Below, in pieces: positions 1-8,955 of a stretch of DNA of 64,000 nucleotides. The translations under genes were made by a program, and so were the position numbers. The stretch's first letter is position 1, and every line of letters starts with the position of its first letter. Source of the stretch: Klebsiella terrigena (GTDB lineage Bacteria; Pseudomonadota; Gammaproteobacteria; Enterobacterales; Enterobacteriaceae); NCBI RefSeq assembly GCF_006539725.1, contig NZ_BJNO01000008.1, forward strand, positions 62,001 to 126,000. The letters are read 5' to 3'. The notes beneath the pieces are model-generated. The model searched no databases. It was not told the DNA's origin and saw only the letters and a list, made by a program, of their open reading frames with translations.

Positions 1-150
1 GATGGTGAATATTCCCCCGGTTCCCGGCACCAGCGTGACCGAGCCGATGTCGGTGCTGAAGGTGTGCAGCAGCTCCTGCGCCATCCAGCTGGCGCGCAGC
101 ATCCAGTTACACTGGGAGCAGTAGGTGATGGTAATGGCGCGCTTAGTCAT
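1..150 (-). CDS. SelT/SelW/SelH-like Rdx family protein (3' end cut by window edge)
   Basis: The start codon is at 148-150 on the minus strand, with a GAGGAT ribosome site just upstream; 50 codons are visible and the gene runs off the left edge. The N-terminus reads MTKRAITITYCSQCNWMLRA. It carries a CxxC motif after a first beta strand, as in the Rdx (SelT/SelW/SelH) thioredoxin-like family, where bacterial members have Cys in place of selenocysteine. The role is probably thiol redox, but the substrate is unknown. It is divergent from the haem receptor gene. Confidence 0.75.
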   Translation of the reverse strand, partial: MTKRAITITYCSQCNWMLRASWMAQELLHTFSTDIGSVTLVPGTGGIFTI

Positions 151-259
151 TTTTATCCTCAATAATTTCCACCTGAATGATCAGGTTCGTTAATCGTTAA
201 GCCGAATTGTAATCAACTTTATGAATAAAATGTGGAGATATAATGAATTAGTTGCAAAT

Positions 260-278
260 GGTAATAATTATCATTAGT
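260..278. promoter_or_regulatory. Fur box upstream of the haem operon
   Basis: The 19-bp stretch GGTAATAATTATCATTAGT matches the palindromic Fur consensus at 14 of 19 positions by eye. It lies about 115 bp before the haem receptor start, so iron-Fur repression of the downstream operon is expected. A smaller inverted repeat, ACCTGA-atga-TCAGGT, lies at 171-186 nearer the divergent SelT-like gene. Confidence 0.75.
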
Positions 279-391
279 ATTCGCAAAAGCACAGGGAATG
301 CATTCGCCAGCGCAGGGAAAGAACGGGGTGAATCGACAAATCTGGAAGTAACGCGTGAGCCGATACTAATAATTATCAAGGCGTGGCTACT

Positions 392-2764
392 ATGTACAAA
401 TCCACTCAATCAACGGCATGGTTTAAGAAAAGCCTGCTGGTGACTTCTTTGCTCGCAGCAATTTATCAGACCTCCGCCGGGGCGGCTGACAGCACCAATA
501 AAAACCTCACCAGCGATGCATTATCCGACGATAGCTCGGAGCTGATGACCGTGACCGCACCCGCCCCCGTGCTGAAAGCCGGCAGCGAACACACCATTAG
601 CGCTCAGGATCTGCAGGACAAAGGCGCCAAAGATTTTGGCTCCATCATGCGCTATGAGCCGCTGATTGGCGCCACCGGTGCCAGCGGCGGTTCGGGCAAC
701 GGTAAAAGCGGCTTCGACCGCGGCGGCTACACCGGCTACAACATTCGCGGCATGGAGAGCAACCGCGTCGGGATCGACGTTGACGGCATCGCTCAGCCAA
801 ACGCTACCGGACGCAGCTACGTTAGCCGATCGGGCCTCAACACCTTCGGTATTGGCCGCGACTACATTGACCCGTACATGTACGGCAGCATCAATATTCA
901 GTCCGGCGCCACCTCCAGCGAAACGGCCAACAGCTCCATCGGCGGTAACGTCTCTTTCCGCCCGAAATCTGCCGACGACTATCTGCATCCGGGTAAAACC
1001 AGCGCCTTCGGCTACCGCAGCGGCTACGACTCTGCCGACCGCAGCTGGCACAACGGCGTCACCATCGCCGGCGGCGACGAGACCCTGCGCGGGATCTTCG
1101 TCTACAGCCGTCGCGACGGCCAGGAAACGGAAAATAACAGCGGAACCGTCGATTCGTATCCGGCCAACTGGCACTCCGACGCCTTTATGACCTCCGGGAT
1201 CTGGCAGCCCAATGACGAGCATAAGCTGACCGGCACCTTTGATTACTACCATAAAACCAACCATACGCACTACGACGCCTGGGACTCCAGCGGCAACAGC
1301 GTTATCGGCACCGCCAACCAGACCAGCCAGACGCGCCGCTGGGGGCTGAGCCTGAAAGATGACTGGACGCCGATGAACGACTATATCGATAGCGTGTCGA
1401 CTAAGGTCTATTACCAGCATACCGAGGCCCACGACTGGACCTATATGCCGGATAGCACCGCCCTCTCCATGGAGACCGTGAACTCGAACTTTGACACCGA
1501 CACCTGGGGGTTCCAGACCGCGCTGGCCAAATCCGTGGGCCGTCACGACCTGAGCGGCGGCCTCAACGCCAGCACCACCAAAACCCAGCGTCCGTTCAGC
1601 CAGTCGCCGGTGCCGAGCGTCTACACCGCGATCATGCAGCCGGAAGCGGATAGCCGCGGCTACATCATCGCCGGCTTCGTGCAGGATAAGATTAACTTCG
1701 ATCTCGACAGCCATAACTTCGCCGTGATCCCGGGCATTCGCGTCGTGCATCAGTCGACCAAGCCGGAGAACCTCTCAGACCTGACCACCAACAGCAGCGT
1801 GCTGACCGGCTCCGCCGTCTCGACGCTGTACGGTAAGAACTCCGACACCCAGGCGCTGCCGTCGCTGGCCCTGCAGTACGATATGACTCCGCGCCTGATG
1901 ACCTACCTGCAGTACCAGCGCGGGGCGCAGTTCCCGAACGCCAGCCAGCTGTACGGCTCGTGGAACCTCGGTTCCAGCTATGCCGGACGGGCGCAGTACG
2001 CGCTGATCGGCAATACCGATCTGAAAACCGAAACCAGCGATAACTTCGAGTGGGGGATGAAGGGCGAAGTGACGGAAGGCATCACCATGCGCACCGCCCT
2101 GTTCTACAACAGCTATAAAAACTTTATCGCCTACAGCCGCTACACGCGCTCCGGCAACCCGGATCGCTTCACCAACGTACCGTCGAATATCTATACCATT
2201 TATCAGGCGGAAAACCGCGATAAGGCCTATATCTACGGCGGCGAAATCAGCGCCAAATTTAACTTTGGCACCTGGTTTGAAGAGGTTAACGGCCTGAGCG
2301 CCACCCTCGCCTACGGCTACAGCGAAGGGAAATCGAAGTCCAGCTATAACGGCGACAAGTACGTCGACCTCGATAGCGTCGCGCCAATGAAGGCGATCGT
2401 CGGCGTCGCCTGGGACGACCCGGCAAAAGTCTACGGTACCGCGCTGACCGCGACCTTTGTGAAGGGCAAACGCGCCAGCACCACCAACCGCGAAAGCTAT
2501 ACCAACACCGGCTCGGCAATCACCGACTCCACGAGTGAATATATGCGCGTGCCCGGCTACGGTATGCTCGACTGGACCGCTTACTGGCAGGTGGCGAAGA
2601 ACGTGCGCCTGAACGGCGGGGTTTACAACATTACCGATCGTAAATACTGGGATTACCTGAGCAGCCGCAATATCGAGACATCGACCAACCAGGATGCCAA
2701 CGATAAAGCGCTGGCGACGATGCCTGGCCGTACCTGGCAGCTGGGCGTGAACGTCGATTTTTGA
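392..2764 (+). CDS. hemR: TonB-dependent haem/haemoglobin receptor
   Basis: This is an outer-membrane beta-barrel receptor that imports haem or haemoprotein-bound haem using TonB energy. The ATG at 392 is preferred over an in-frame GTG at 383 because AAGG at 378-381 is correctly spaced only for 392; this gives 790 aa. It has a signal peptide (residues 1 to about 33, ending TSAGAA), a TonB box-like ELMTVTA near residue 52, a plug domain in the first 200 residues, and a C-terminal barrel ending in an aromatic residue (VNVDF). The stretches RGAQFPNASQLYG and GNTDLKTETSDNFEWG sit where haem receptors carry their FRAP and NPNL boxes. It leads the hmuSTUV genes and is preceded by a Fur box. The hmuR/hemR naming is by family and context. 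Confidence 0.9.
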   Translation: MYKSTQSTAWFKKSLLVTSLLAAIYQTSAGAADSTNKNLTSDALSDDSSELMTVTAPAPVLKAGSEHTISAQDLQDKGAKDFGSIMRYEPLIGATGASGGSGNGKSGFDRGGYTGYNIRGMESNRVGIDVDGIAQPNATGRSYVSRSGLNTFGIGRDYIDPYMYGSINIQSGATSSETANSSIGGNVSFRPKSADDYLHPGKTSAFGYRSGYDSADRSWHNGVTIAGGDETLRGIFVYSRRDGQETENNSGTVDSYPANWHSDAFMTSGIWQPNDEHKLTGTFDYYHKTNHTHYDAWDSSGNSVIGTANQTSQTRRWGLSLKDDWTPMNDYIDSVSTKVYYQHTEAHDWTYMPDSTALSMETVNSNFDTDTWGFQTALAKSVGRHDLSGGLNASTTKTQRPFSQSPVPSVYTAIMQPEADSRGYIIAGFVQDKINFDLDSHNFAVIPGIRVVHQSTKPENLSDLTTNSSVLTGSAVSTLYGKNSDTQALPSLALQYDMTPRLMTYLQYQRGAQFPNASQLYGSWNLGSSYAGRAQYALIGNTDLKTETSDNFEWGMKGEVTEGITMRTALFYNSYKNFIAYSRYTRSGNPDRFTNVPSNIYTIYQAENRDKAYIYGGEISAKFNFGTWFEEVNGLSATLAYGYSEGKSKSSYNGDKYVDLDSVAPMKAIVGVAWDDPAKVYGTALTATFVKGKRASTTNRESYTNTGSAITDSTSEYMRVPGYGMLDWTAYWQVAKNVRLNGGVYNITDRKYWDYLSSRNIETSTNQDANDKALATMPGRTWQLGVNVDF

Positions 2765-2836
2765 TAGACCCAATAATAAGAAACCTGCCCCCGGCCGCGA
2801 TGCCGGGGATACTCATCGTAGAGAAGGATGTGAATT

Positions 2837-3877
2837 ATGCGAGACGCTCAACATCAACATGCCCCGCTGTGGCAGCACTATCTGACCACTAAAGCGCAAT
2901 CCTCCGCCAAATACGCCCGCGATATCGCCGCCGAAATGGGGATCAGCGAAGCCGAGCTGACCGAAGCCCGCCTCGGCTACGATGCCGTGCGCCTGCAGGA
3001 CGACGCCCGCGCGATCCTGGCCGCGCTGGAAGCGGTCGGCGAAACAAAGTGTATTTGCCGTAACGAATATGCGGTCCACGAGCAGGTCGGCGAATTTACC
3101 CACCAGCACCTCAACGGCCACGCCGGGCTGGTGCTCAACCCGCGGGCCCTCGACCTGCGCCTGTTTCTCAGCCAGTGGGCCAGCGCGTTCCACCTGACCG
3201 ACGGCGATCGCCAGAGCATTCAGTTTTTCGATCATCACGGCGACGCGCTGCTGAAGGTCTACGCCACCGAACAAACCGATATCGCCGCCTGGGATGCGCT
3301 GATTGCCGGGCACACCCAGAGTGAGCCGACGCCGCTGGCGATCCGTCCGGTCGAGGCAGCAAAATATGCTGACGCCGTCGACGGCGCCGCGCTGGAGAGC
3401 GAGTGGCGCGCGATGACCGACGTGCACCAGTTCTTCGGCCTGCTGAGAAAGCATAACCTGGCGCGCCAGCAGGCTTTCCGGGCGGTGAGCGACGACCTCG
3501 CCTGCCGCATCGAAAACGATGCCCTGCCGCGCCTGCTCGGCACCATCCGCGAAGAGGGCAACGAAATTATGATTTTCGTCGGCAACCGCGGCTGCGTGCA
3601 AATCTTCACCGGCGCGCTCGAAAAGCTGCTGCCGATGCGCGGCTGGCTCAATATTTTCAACAGCACCTTTACGCTGCACCTGCGCGAAGAGAGCGTTGAT
3701 GAGGTTTGGGTGACCCGCAAACCGACCTCTGACGGTCACGTCACCAGCGTCGAGCTGTTCGCCAAAGACGGCACGCAGATAGCCCAGCTCTTCGGCCAGC
3801 GCAGCGAAGGCCACCCGGAGCAGGAGCAGTGGCGCAGCCAGGTTGACCGTCTGACGACGGAAGGACAGCTCGCATGA
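2837..3877 (+). CDS. hmuS: Haemin-degrading/haem-trafficking factor HmuS
   Basis: A cytoplasmic HemS/HmuS/ChuS-family protein of 346 aa, the usual length for this two-repeat family. It receives imported haem and either stores it or opens the ring to release iron. Start ATG 2837 follows a GAGAAGGATG ribosome site. The two halves share the duplicated fold expected of the family (for example QFFDHHGDALLKVY and IQ/EWRAMTDVHQFF segments). It lies 72 bp after the receptor, and its stop overlaps the start of hmuT (ATGA), indicating translational coupling within the haem operon. Confidence 0.92.
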   Translation: MRDAQHQHAPLWQHYLTTKAQSSAKYARDIAAEMGISEAELTEARLGYDAVRLQDDARAILAALEAVGETKCICRNEYAVHEQVGEFTHQHLNGHAGLVLNPRALDLRLFLSQWASAFHLTDGDRQSIQFFDHHGDALLKVYATEQTDIAAWDALIAGHTQSEPTPLAIRPVEAAKYADAVDGAALESEWRAMTDVHQFFGLLRKHNLARQQAFRAVSDDLACRIENDALPRLLGTIREEGNEIMIFVGNRGCVQIFTGALEKLLPMRGWLNIFNSTFTLHLREESVDEVWVTRKPTSDGHVTSVELFAKDGTQIAQLFGQRSEGHPEQEQWRSQVDRLTTEGQLA

Positions 3878-4692
3878 ACCGCTGGCTCGTACTGCTGACG
3901 GCCTTGCCGCTGTTTGCCAGCGCCGCCGCCGAGCGCATTGTCTCTCTCGGCGGCGAGGTCACCGAAGTGGTTTACGCCCTCGATGCCCGGCAGCAGCTGG
4001 TTGCCAAAGACAGCACCAGCACCTGGCCCGCCGAGGCGCAGGCGCTGCCGGACGTCGGCTATCTGCGCCAGCTCAACGCCGAAGGGATCCTCTCGCTGCG
4101 CCCGACCCTCGTGCTGGCCAGCGCCCAGGCCCAGCCTTCGCTGGTGCTAAAAAAGGTACAGGAAAGCGGCGTGAAGGTCGTTGACGTGCCGGGCGGCTAC
4201 AGCCTGGCGTCAATCGATAGCAAGGTCGCCACGATTGCCGCAGCCTTAGGTAAACAGGCGCAGGGCGATGCGCTGCTGCAGAAGGTGCACCAGCAGATCG
4301 CGCAGATCCCCACCCAACCGCTTAACAAGCGGGTGCTGTTTATTCTCAGCCACGGCGGGATGAACACCCTGGTCGCCGGGAAGCAGACCGCGGCCGACGG
4401 GGCGATCCGCGCCGCAGGCCTGCAGAACGCGATGCAGGGCTTCGACCACTATCGCAGCATGTCCCAGGAGGGCGTGGTCGCCAGCCTGCCGGACCTGGTG
4501 GTAATTTCCGCCGACGGGCTCAAGGGCATGGGGGGCGAAGCGGGACTGTGGAAGCTTCCCGGCCTCGCGCAAACCCCGGCGGGCCGCCATAAGCAGGTGC
4601 TGGTGATTGACGATATGGCGCTGCTCGGGTTTGGTCCGCGCACCCCGCAGGCGGTCATCACGCTGCGGCAGAAAGCGGAGCAGCTGCCCTGA
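3874..4692 (+). CDS. hmuT: Periplasmic haem-binding protein HmuT
   Basis: The 272-aa solute-binding component of the haem ABC importer. It has an N-terminal signal peptide (MNRWLVLLTALPLFASAAA) and then ERIVSLGGEVTEVVYAL, the typical first lobe of cluster A-II (TroA/BtuF-like) binding proteins. A single rigid helix connects two lobes in this family; haem is usually bound by a Tyr or His in the cleft. The start overlaps the hmuS stop by 4 nt and follows GGAAGGA. The stop overlaps the hmuU start (TGATG). Confidence 0.92.
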   Translation: MNRWLVLLTALPLFASAAAERIVSLGGEVTEVVYALDARQQLVAKDSTSTWPAEAQALPDVGYLRQLNAEGILSLRPTLVLASAQAQPSLVLKKVQESGVKVVDVPGGYSLASIDSKVATIAAALGKQAQGDALLQKVHQQIAQIPTQPLNKRVLFILSHGGMNTLVAGKQTAADGAIRAAGLQNAMQGFDHYRSMSQEGVVASLPDLVVISADGLKGMGGEAGLWKLPGLAQTPAGRHKQVLVIDDMALLGFGPRTPQAVITLRQKAEQLP

Positions 4693-5687
4693 TGCGTGCC
4701 GCTCCCGCCCGTACTCTGTGGCTGATGCTGCTGCTGCTGGCGGGGCTGACGCTGTTCGCCACCACGCTTGGGGCGATGCGTCTGCCGCTCGCCAGCCTGT
4801 GGCCGTCCGGAGATGAGATGCTGCGCCATATCTGGCTGACGATCCGTCTGCCCCGCGTGCTGCTGGCGCTGCTGGTCGGCGCCGCGCTGGCGCTCTCCGG
4901 CTGCGTGATGCAGGGGCTGTTTCGCAACCCGCTCGCCGACCCCGGCCTGCTGGGGATCAGCAGCGGTGCGGCGCTGGCGGTGGCCTGCTGGCTGGTGCTG
5001 CCGCTGTCGGTGCCGGTACTGGTGGCGCTGTATGCCCCGATGTTGGCGGCCTTTATCGGCAGCCTGGCGGTGATGGTGGTGATTTTTATCCTTAGCCGGG
5101 CCGGCGACGGTTCGCTGTCGCGCCTGCTGCTGGTGGGGATTGCCATCAACGCGCTGTGCGGCGCGCTGGTGGGGGCGCTGGCGTGGATAAGCAACGATAC
5201 CCAGCTGCGCCAGCTTTCCCTGTGGGGAATGGGCAGCCTCGGCCAGGCGGAGTGGTCTACGCTGCTGGTGGCGGCCACGCTGATGGTCCCGGCGTCAGCG
5301 GCGGTATGGCTGATGGCCTCGCGCCTCAACCTGCTGCAGCTTGGCGATGAGGAAGCGCACTATCTCGGGGTCAACGTCAGGGCGCTGCAGCGGCTGCTGC
5401 TGCTGTGCAGCGCCCTGCTGGTGGCGGCATCGGTCGCCATCAGCGGGGTGATCGGCTTTATTGGCCTGGTGGTTCCGCATCTGATGCGGATGTGGCTGGG
5501 CCCGGACCATCGCGGCCTGGTCCCCGGCTCGCTGCTCGCCGGCGCGATTTTACTGCTCCTCGCCGATACCCTCGCCCGCACCGTCGCCGCGCCCGCCGAA
5601 ATGCCGGTCGGCCTGCTGACCAGCATGCTCGGCGCTCCGTGGTTTTTATGGCTCATTTTCCGCCAGCAGAGGACGAACGATGGATAA
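4692..5687 (+). CDS. hmuU: Haem ABC transporter permease HmuU
   Basis: An inner-membrane permease of the FecCD/BtuC family, 331 aa, with about ten hydrophobic segments spread over its length. It contains the family signatures ALALSGCVMQGLFRNPLADPGLLG near residue 60 and GVIGFIGLVVPHLMRMWLGPDHR near residue 255; the latter loop contacts the ATPase. It is encoded between the binding protein and the ATPase, overlapping hmuT by 1 nt and hmuV by 8 nt. Confidence 0.93.
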   Translation: MRAAPARTLWLMLLLLAGLTLFATTLGAMRLPLASLWPSGDEMLRHIWLTIRLPRVLLALLVGAALALSGCVMQGLFRNPLADPGLLGISSGAALAVACWLVLPLSVPVLVALYAPMLAAFIGSLAVMVVIFILSRAGDGSLSRLLLVGIAINALCGALVGALAWISNDTQLRQLSLWGMGSLGQAEWSTLLVAATLMVPASAAVWLMASRLNLLQLGDEEAHYLGVNVRALQRLLLLCSALLVAASVAISGVIGFIGLVVPHLMRMWLGPDHRGLVPGSLLAGAILLLLADTLARTVAAPAEMPVGLLTSMLGAPWFLWLIFRQQRTNDG

Positions 5688-6459
5688 CCACTATACCGCC
5701 CGCTCGCTGTCGCTGCGCGTCGGCCGACGCCTGCTGATTGACGATATCTCCCTGCAGCTAAGCGCGGCCGGAATGACCGCGCTGATTGGCCCAAACGGCG
5801 CGGGCAAATCAACCTTGCTCCGCCTGCTGACCGGCTTTTTAACCCCCGACAGCGGCGAACGGTGCGTGGAGGGCCGGCCGCTGGAAAGCTGGACGCCGGA
5901 GGCGCTCTCCCGCCGCCGGGCGGTGATGCTGCAGCGCACTCAGCTGCACGCCGACTGGCCCGTTGAGACGGTGATCGCCATGGGGCGCTCGCCGTGGGGC
6001 AAAACCCCGGACCTGCAGACCCTGCGCAGGGTAATGGCGGAGACCGGCTGCGACCATCTCGCCGGCAGACGCTACCCTTCACTCTCCGGCGGCGAGCAGC
6101 AGCGGGTGCAGCTGGCCCGCTGTCTCGCCCAGCTGTGGCGCGACGACGCGCCGCAGGGCTGGCTGTTTCTTGATGAGCCAACCTCGGCGCTGGACCTTTA
6201 CTATCAGCAGCACCTGCTGCGCCTGCTAAAACGGCTGACCCGCGGCGGCCTGCTGCACGTCTGCATCGTGCTGCACGATCTTAACCTCGCCGCGCTGTGG
6301 GCCGACCATATCCTGCTGATGCATCAGGGAAAGCTGGTGGCGGAAGGCACGCCGCATGAGGTGATACGCCAGCCGATCATCAGCCGCTGGTACGGCGCCG
6401 ACGTGCGCACGGGCCAGCACCCCGACCACGCCATTCCGCAGGTCTATCTGGCGCCCTAA
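5680..6459 (+). CDS. hmuV: Haem ABC transporter ATPase HmuV
   Basis: The 259-aa ATPase that powers haem import through HmuU. It has Walker A GPNGAGKST near residue 38, the ABC signature LSGGEQQRVQLARCLA, Walker B WLFLDEPTSALD and the switch histidine in LHDLNLAALWADH. The start overlaps the end of hmuU by 8 nt, so it is translationally coupled. It is the last gene of the haem operon; a strong hairpin follows. Confidence 0.93.
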   Translation: MDNHYTARSLSLRVGRRLLIDDISLQLSAAGMTALIGPNGAGKSTLLRLLTGFLTPDSGERCVEGRPLESWTPEALSRRRAVMLQRTQLHADWPVETVIAMGRSPWGKTPDLQTLRRVMAETGCDHLAGRRYPSLSGGEQQRVQLARCLAQLWRDDAPQGWLFLDEPTSALDLYYQQHLLRLLKRLTRGGLLHVCIVLHDLNLAALWADHILLMHQGKLVAEGTPHEVIRQPIISRWYGADVRTGQHPDHAIPQVYLAP

Positions 6460-6467
6460 TCCCTCCA

Positions 6468-6495
6468 CGAAGCGCGCGGCCGTCCGCGCGCTTCG
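6468..6495 (+). terminator. Hairpin after the haem operon
   Basis: A perfect 12-bp GC-rich stem (CGAAGCGCGCGG / CCGCGCGCTTCG) with a 4-nt loop begins 8 nt after the hmuV stop. There is no U-tract, so it may act as a 3'-end stabiliser or a weak terminator rather than a classical intrinsic one. Confidence 0.55.
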
Positions 6496-6890
6496 CTGCA
6501 ATGACATAACGTTCTGGCGTTGTCCGTACAATTCACGGTATTACCTGCTGAGCAACCGGCATAGCAATAAGCAATAACCCGCAACCGGAATACAGCCATT
6601 ACAGCAGCGGGCACTTGTGAGCAAGTTTCGCTATGTTAGCTTTAGGATAATCGCCTGCCGCCCTGCCTCTATTTTTCCCCACGCGCACAAGGCGAGGAAA
6701 AGATTGCCCCGCTGCATTATCGCCTCTTCTTGCTCAAACTCATTTAGCTCATAAGTTTTACTCTGATCACATTTCAAACGATTTCTCTTTGCTCACCGCC
6801 TTTTGTTTCTATAAAAGAAACACACAAGGATAGAAAAACCACTCTGTTGTTAAAACAGGCCGTGAGAACAAAAATAAAGAGAACATTGAT
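6496..6890 (+). promoter_or_regulatory. Promoter region with IclR-type operator before the MFS gene
   Basis: This roughly 395-bp stretch contains no gene I can support and becomes AT-rich towards the MFS gene. At 6804-6822 it holds the inverted repeat TGTTTC-tataaaa-GAAACA, the form used by IclR/KdgR-type regulators, 68 bp before the transporter start. An IclR gene lies in the same cluster, so it is the obvious candidate to bind here. That link is inference. Confidence 0.5.
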
Positions 6891-8228
6891 ATGGCAGAAC
6901 AACCGCTTTCTACAGCCAAGGTAAAAAATACCGGGCGCGTCCGATTTCTGGTGCTCGGGCTCGTGTTTATCAACATCATCATTAACTACATGGATCGCAC
7001 CAATCTTTCCGTTGCCGCCACGCAAATGGCTGGAGATTTGCAGTTCACGCCGTTGCAGATGGGGCTGGTGTTTTCAGCCTTTGGTTGGATTTATGCCGCG
7101 CTACAAATACCCGGCGGATTTGTTATCGACCGCTTCGGGGCGCGCATTGTTTACGGCGTAGGGTTGTTTATTTGGTCGTTGATTACCGCCCTGCACGCGA
7201 TTGCCAACAGCTTTGGCGGCCTGGTTGGCTTACGCCTGGGCGTCGGCGCATTTGAAGCGCCAGTCATGCCTTCCAATAATCGCGTGATTTCCAGCTGGTT
7301 CCCGGAAAACGAACGCGCCAGCGCCATCGGTATTTACTCTTCTGCGCAATTTGTTGGCCTGGCCTGCATGACACCGCTGCTGTTCCATATTCAGGAGCTG
7401 TATGGCTGGCGCGGTTTATTCCTGATTACCGGCGTCGTCGGGATGGTCTGGGCAGTGGTGTGGTATTACCTGTACCGCGAGCCGCTGGAACATAAAAGCG
7501 TTTCAAAGGCAGAGCTTGATCATATCCGCCAGGGCGGCGCAATTCTGGAAAGCCGTCAGGAAGCAGCCAAACGCAAGTTTGCATGGAGCGACCTGGCACT
7601 GATGTTCCGCAGCCGCAAACTGATTGGCATTTACTTTGGTCAGTTCACTATCTCCGCCACCTTCTGGTTTTTCCTGACCTGGTTCCCGACCTATCTGGTG
7701 CAATATCGCCATATGGATTTTATTAAGTCTGGCTATATCGCCTCCGTCCCTTATCTGGCGGCCTTCTTCGGGGTATTGCTGGCGGGGTTTGTCTCAGACC
7801 GTTTAATCAAACGTGGGGTCAGTGCAAGCTTTGCGCGTAAAGCCCCGGTAATTCTCGGCATGTCTTTAACGCTGTTTATCCTGGGTGCCAATTACACCGA
7901 CAGCCCGACGCTCATCATTCTTTTCATGTCGATTGCTTTCTTTGGTAACGGCCTTGCCACCATCACCTGGGTGTTTGTGACGGCACTCGCGCCGCGTCAT
8001 TTAATTGGTCTGGCAGGTGGGGTGTTTAACTTTACCGGCGCGCTATCGTCCATTGTGGTGCCCATTGCAATTGGCGCGCTAATCGACGGGCATAACTTTG
8101 CCCCTGCGCTGGCATTCATCGCCATTCTGGCAGGGCTTGGGATTTGCTCTTACCTGTTTGTGGTTGGGCGCATCGACCTGGACACGCCACCAGAGGTTAA
8201 GCCGCAGGAGTCACGAGTTGGGCGGTGA
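6891..8228 (+). CDS. MFS transporter, anion:cation symporter (ACS) type
   Basis: A 445-aa inner-membrane carrier with about 12 transmembrane segments and a central cytoplasmic loop near residues 185-225. The N-terminal NYMDRTNLSVAA and the loop GGFVIDRFGAR (DRxGxR-type motif A between TM2 and TM3) match the ACS family, which includes hexuronate, glucarate and galactarate transporters. It probably imports an organic acid or sugar acid. Start ATG 6891 follows AAGAGA. It belongs to a cluster with an IclR regulator and an FAD oxidoreductase. Its 3' end overlaps the convergent IclR gene by 32 bp. Confidence 0.85.
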   Translation: MAEQPLSTAKVKNTGRVRFLVLGLVFINIIINYMDRTNLSVAATQMAGDLQFTPLQMGLVFSAFGWIYAALQIPGGFVIDRFGARIVYGVGLFIWSLITALHAIANSFGGLVGLRLGVGAFEAPVMPSNNRVISSWFPENERASAIGIYSSAQFVGLACMTPLLFHIQELYGWRGLFLITGVVGMVWAVVWYYLYREPLEHKSVSKAELDHIRQGGAILESRQEAAKRKFAWSDLALMFRSRKLIGIYFGQFTISATFWFFLTWFPTYLVQYRHMDFIKSGYIASVPYLAAFFGVLLAGFVSDRLIKRGVSASFARKAPVILGMSLTLFILGANYTDSPTLIILFMSIAFFGNGLATITWVFVTALAPRHLIGLAGGVFNFTGALSSIVVPIAIGALIDGHNFAPALAFIAILAGLGICSYLFVVGRIDLDTPPEVKPQESRVGR

Positions 8229-8910
8229 GTTGATTGAGCTGAGCAAGGCGCGGGGCAACCTGTTGTTTATCGGCGTCCCACATTCCGGCAAAAGCGATGG
8301 CTGCGTTGTGCGCCCCCAGAGGCTGAGCCATCGAAAGCTCGCCATCTTCATGGCGCCAGACAACGTGGCCAGACTCTCGCTGCTGGGCAAGTTTGGGGGC
8401 CATTTCCCGCCAGTGTTCAGGCGAGAAACGCGCTTGCAATGCCTCGTCGGTTTCGCTGGCAAGCAATGCCATTCCGATAACCGATTGCCATGCCGGAAGC
8501 GTGTGGAAACCAGCCAGAGCCTGGCTAACCTGGCTGCCCGGTTCAGAGTGATAGATGTAGATAACCTGGTCTTCCCACAGCACGCCGAGCGCCACCACGA
8601 TATCTTTCGGCGCATGGCGTTCAAGCAAAGGCAAAGCCTGGGAAAACAGTGCAGAACCGCGAATCGCCTGTGCTGCCAAAGCGTGAATGCCCGGCCCAGG
8701 CAAATAGCGGCGTTGTTCATCCTGCTGGGTCAGACCAATCGCCGCCATGGTCATCAACAGGCGATTAACGCGGGTGGCATTAATCCCCATCAGGCGCGCC
8801 AGCTCCCGGCAACCAATTGCCCGGCCGCTGGTGACCAGATACTGCAAACAACGGATACCGTCGATAAGACTTTGATTCGGTTGTGATGACATAGCGCGCT
8901 TCAAATTCAT
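8197..8910 (-). CDS. IclR family transcriptional regulator
   Basis: A 237-aa regulator. The N-terminal winged HTH is recognised in SLIDGIRCLQYLVTSG ... CRELARLMGINATRVNRLLMTM (residues about 14-60). The C-terminal effector domain of the IclR type follows, with DIVVALGVLWEDQVIYIYHSEPG and LPAWQSVIGMALLA. The start at 8910 is uncertain; an in-frame ATG at 8892 (MSSQPNQ) is an alternative, and neither has a strong ribosome site. It is divergent from the FAD oxidoreductase (45 bp apart) and convergent with the transporter, so it likely controls both. Confidence 0.87.
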   Translation of the reverse strand: MNLKRAMSSQPNQSLIDGIRCLQYLVTSGRAIGCRELARLMGINATRVNRLLMTMAAIGLTQQDEQRRYLPGPGIHALAAQAIRGSALFSQALPLLERHAPKDIVVALGVLWEDQVIYIYHSEPGSQVSQALAGFHTLPAWQSVIGMALLASETDEALQARFSPEHWREMAPKLAQQRESGHVVWRHEDGELSMAQPLGAHNAAIAFAGMWDADKQQVAPRLAQLNQLTAQLVTPAA

Positions 8911-8919
8911 TTAAGAACC

Positions 8920-8932
8920 ACGATTTTATCGT
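8920..8932. promoter_or_regulatory. Small inverted repeat between iclR-type gene and FAD oxidoreductase
   Basis: ACGAT-ttt-ATCGT lies within the 45-bp divergent spacer. The position suits an operator for the IclR regulator, but the sequence does not match the TGTTTC...GAAACA palindrome upstream of the MFS gene, so the assignment is weak. Confidence 0.3.
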
Positions 8933-8955
8933 CAGTTTTACAGGAAACAAACTTT

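Noticed and set aside
521-1750. A 409-codon open frame antisense to the haem receptor
   Set aside because: It is low in Asp/Lys and rich in Val, Ala, Gly and Arg as expected for the complement of a GC-rich gene, has no ribosome site and no recognisable domain; the plus strand encodes a clear receptor.
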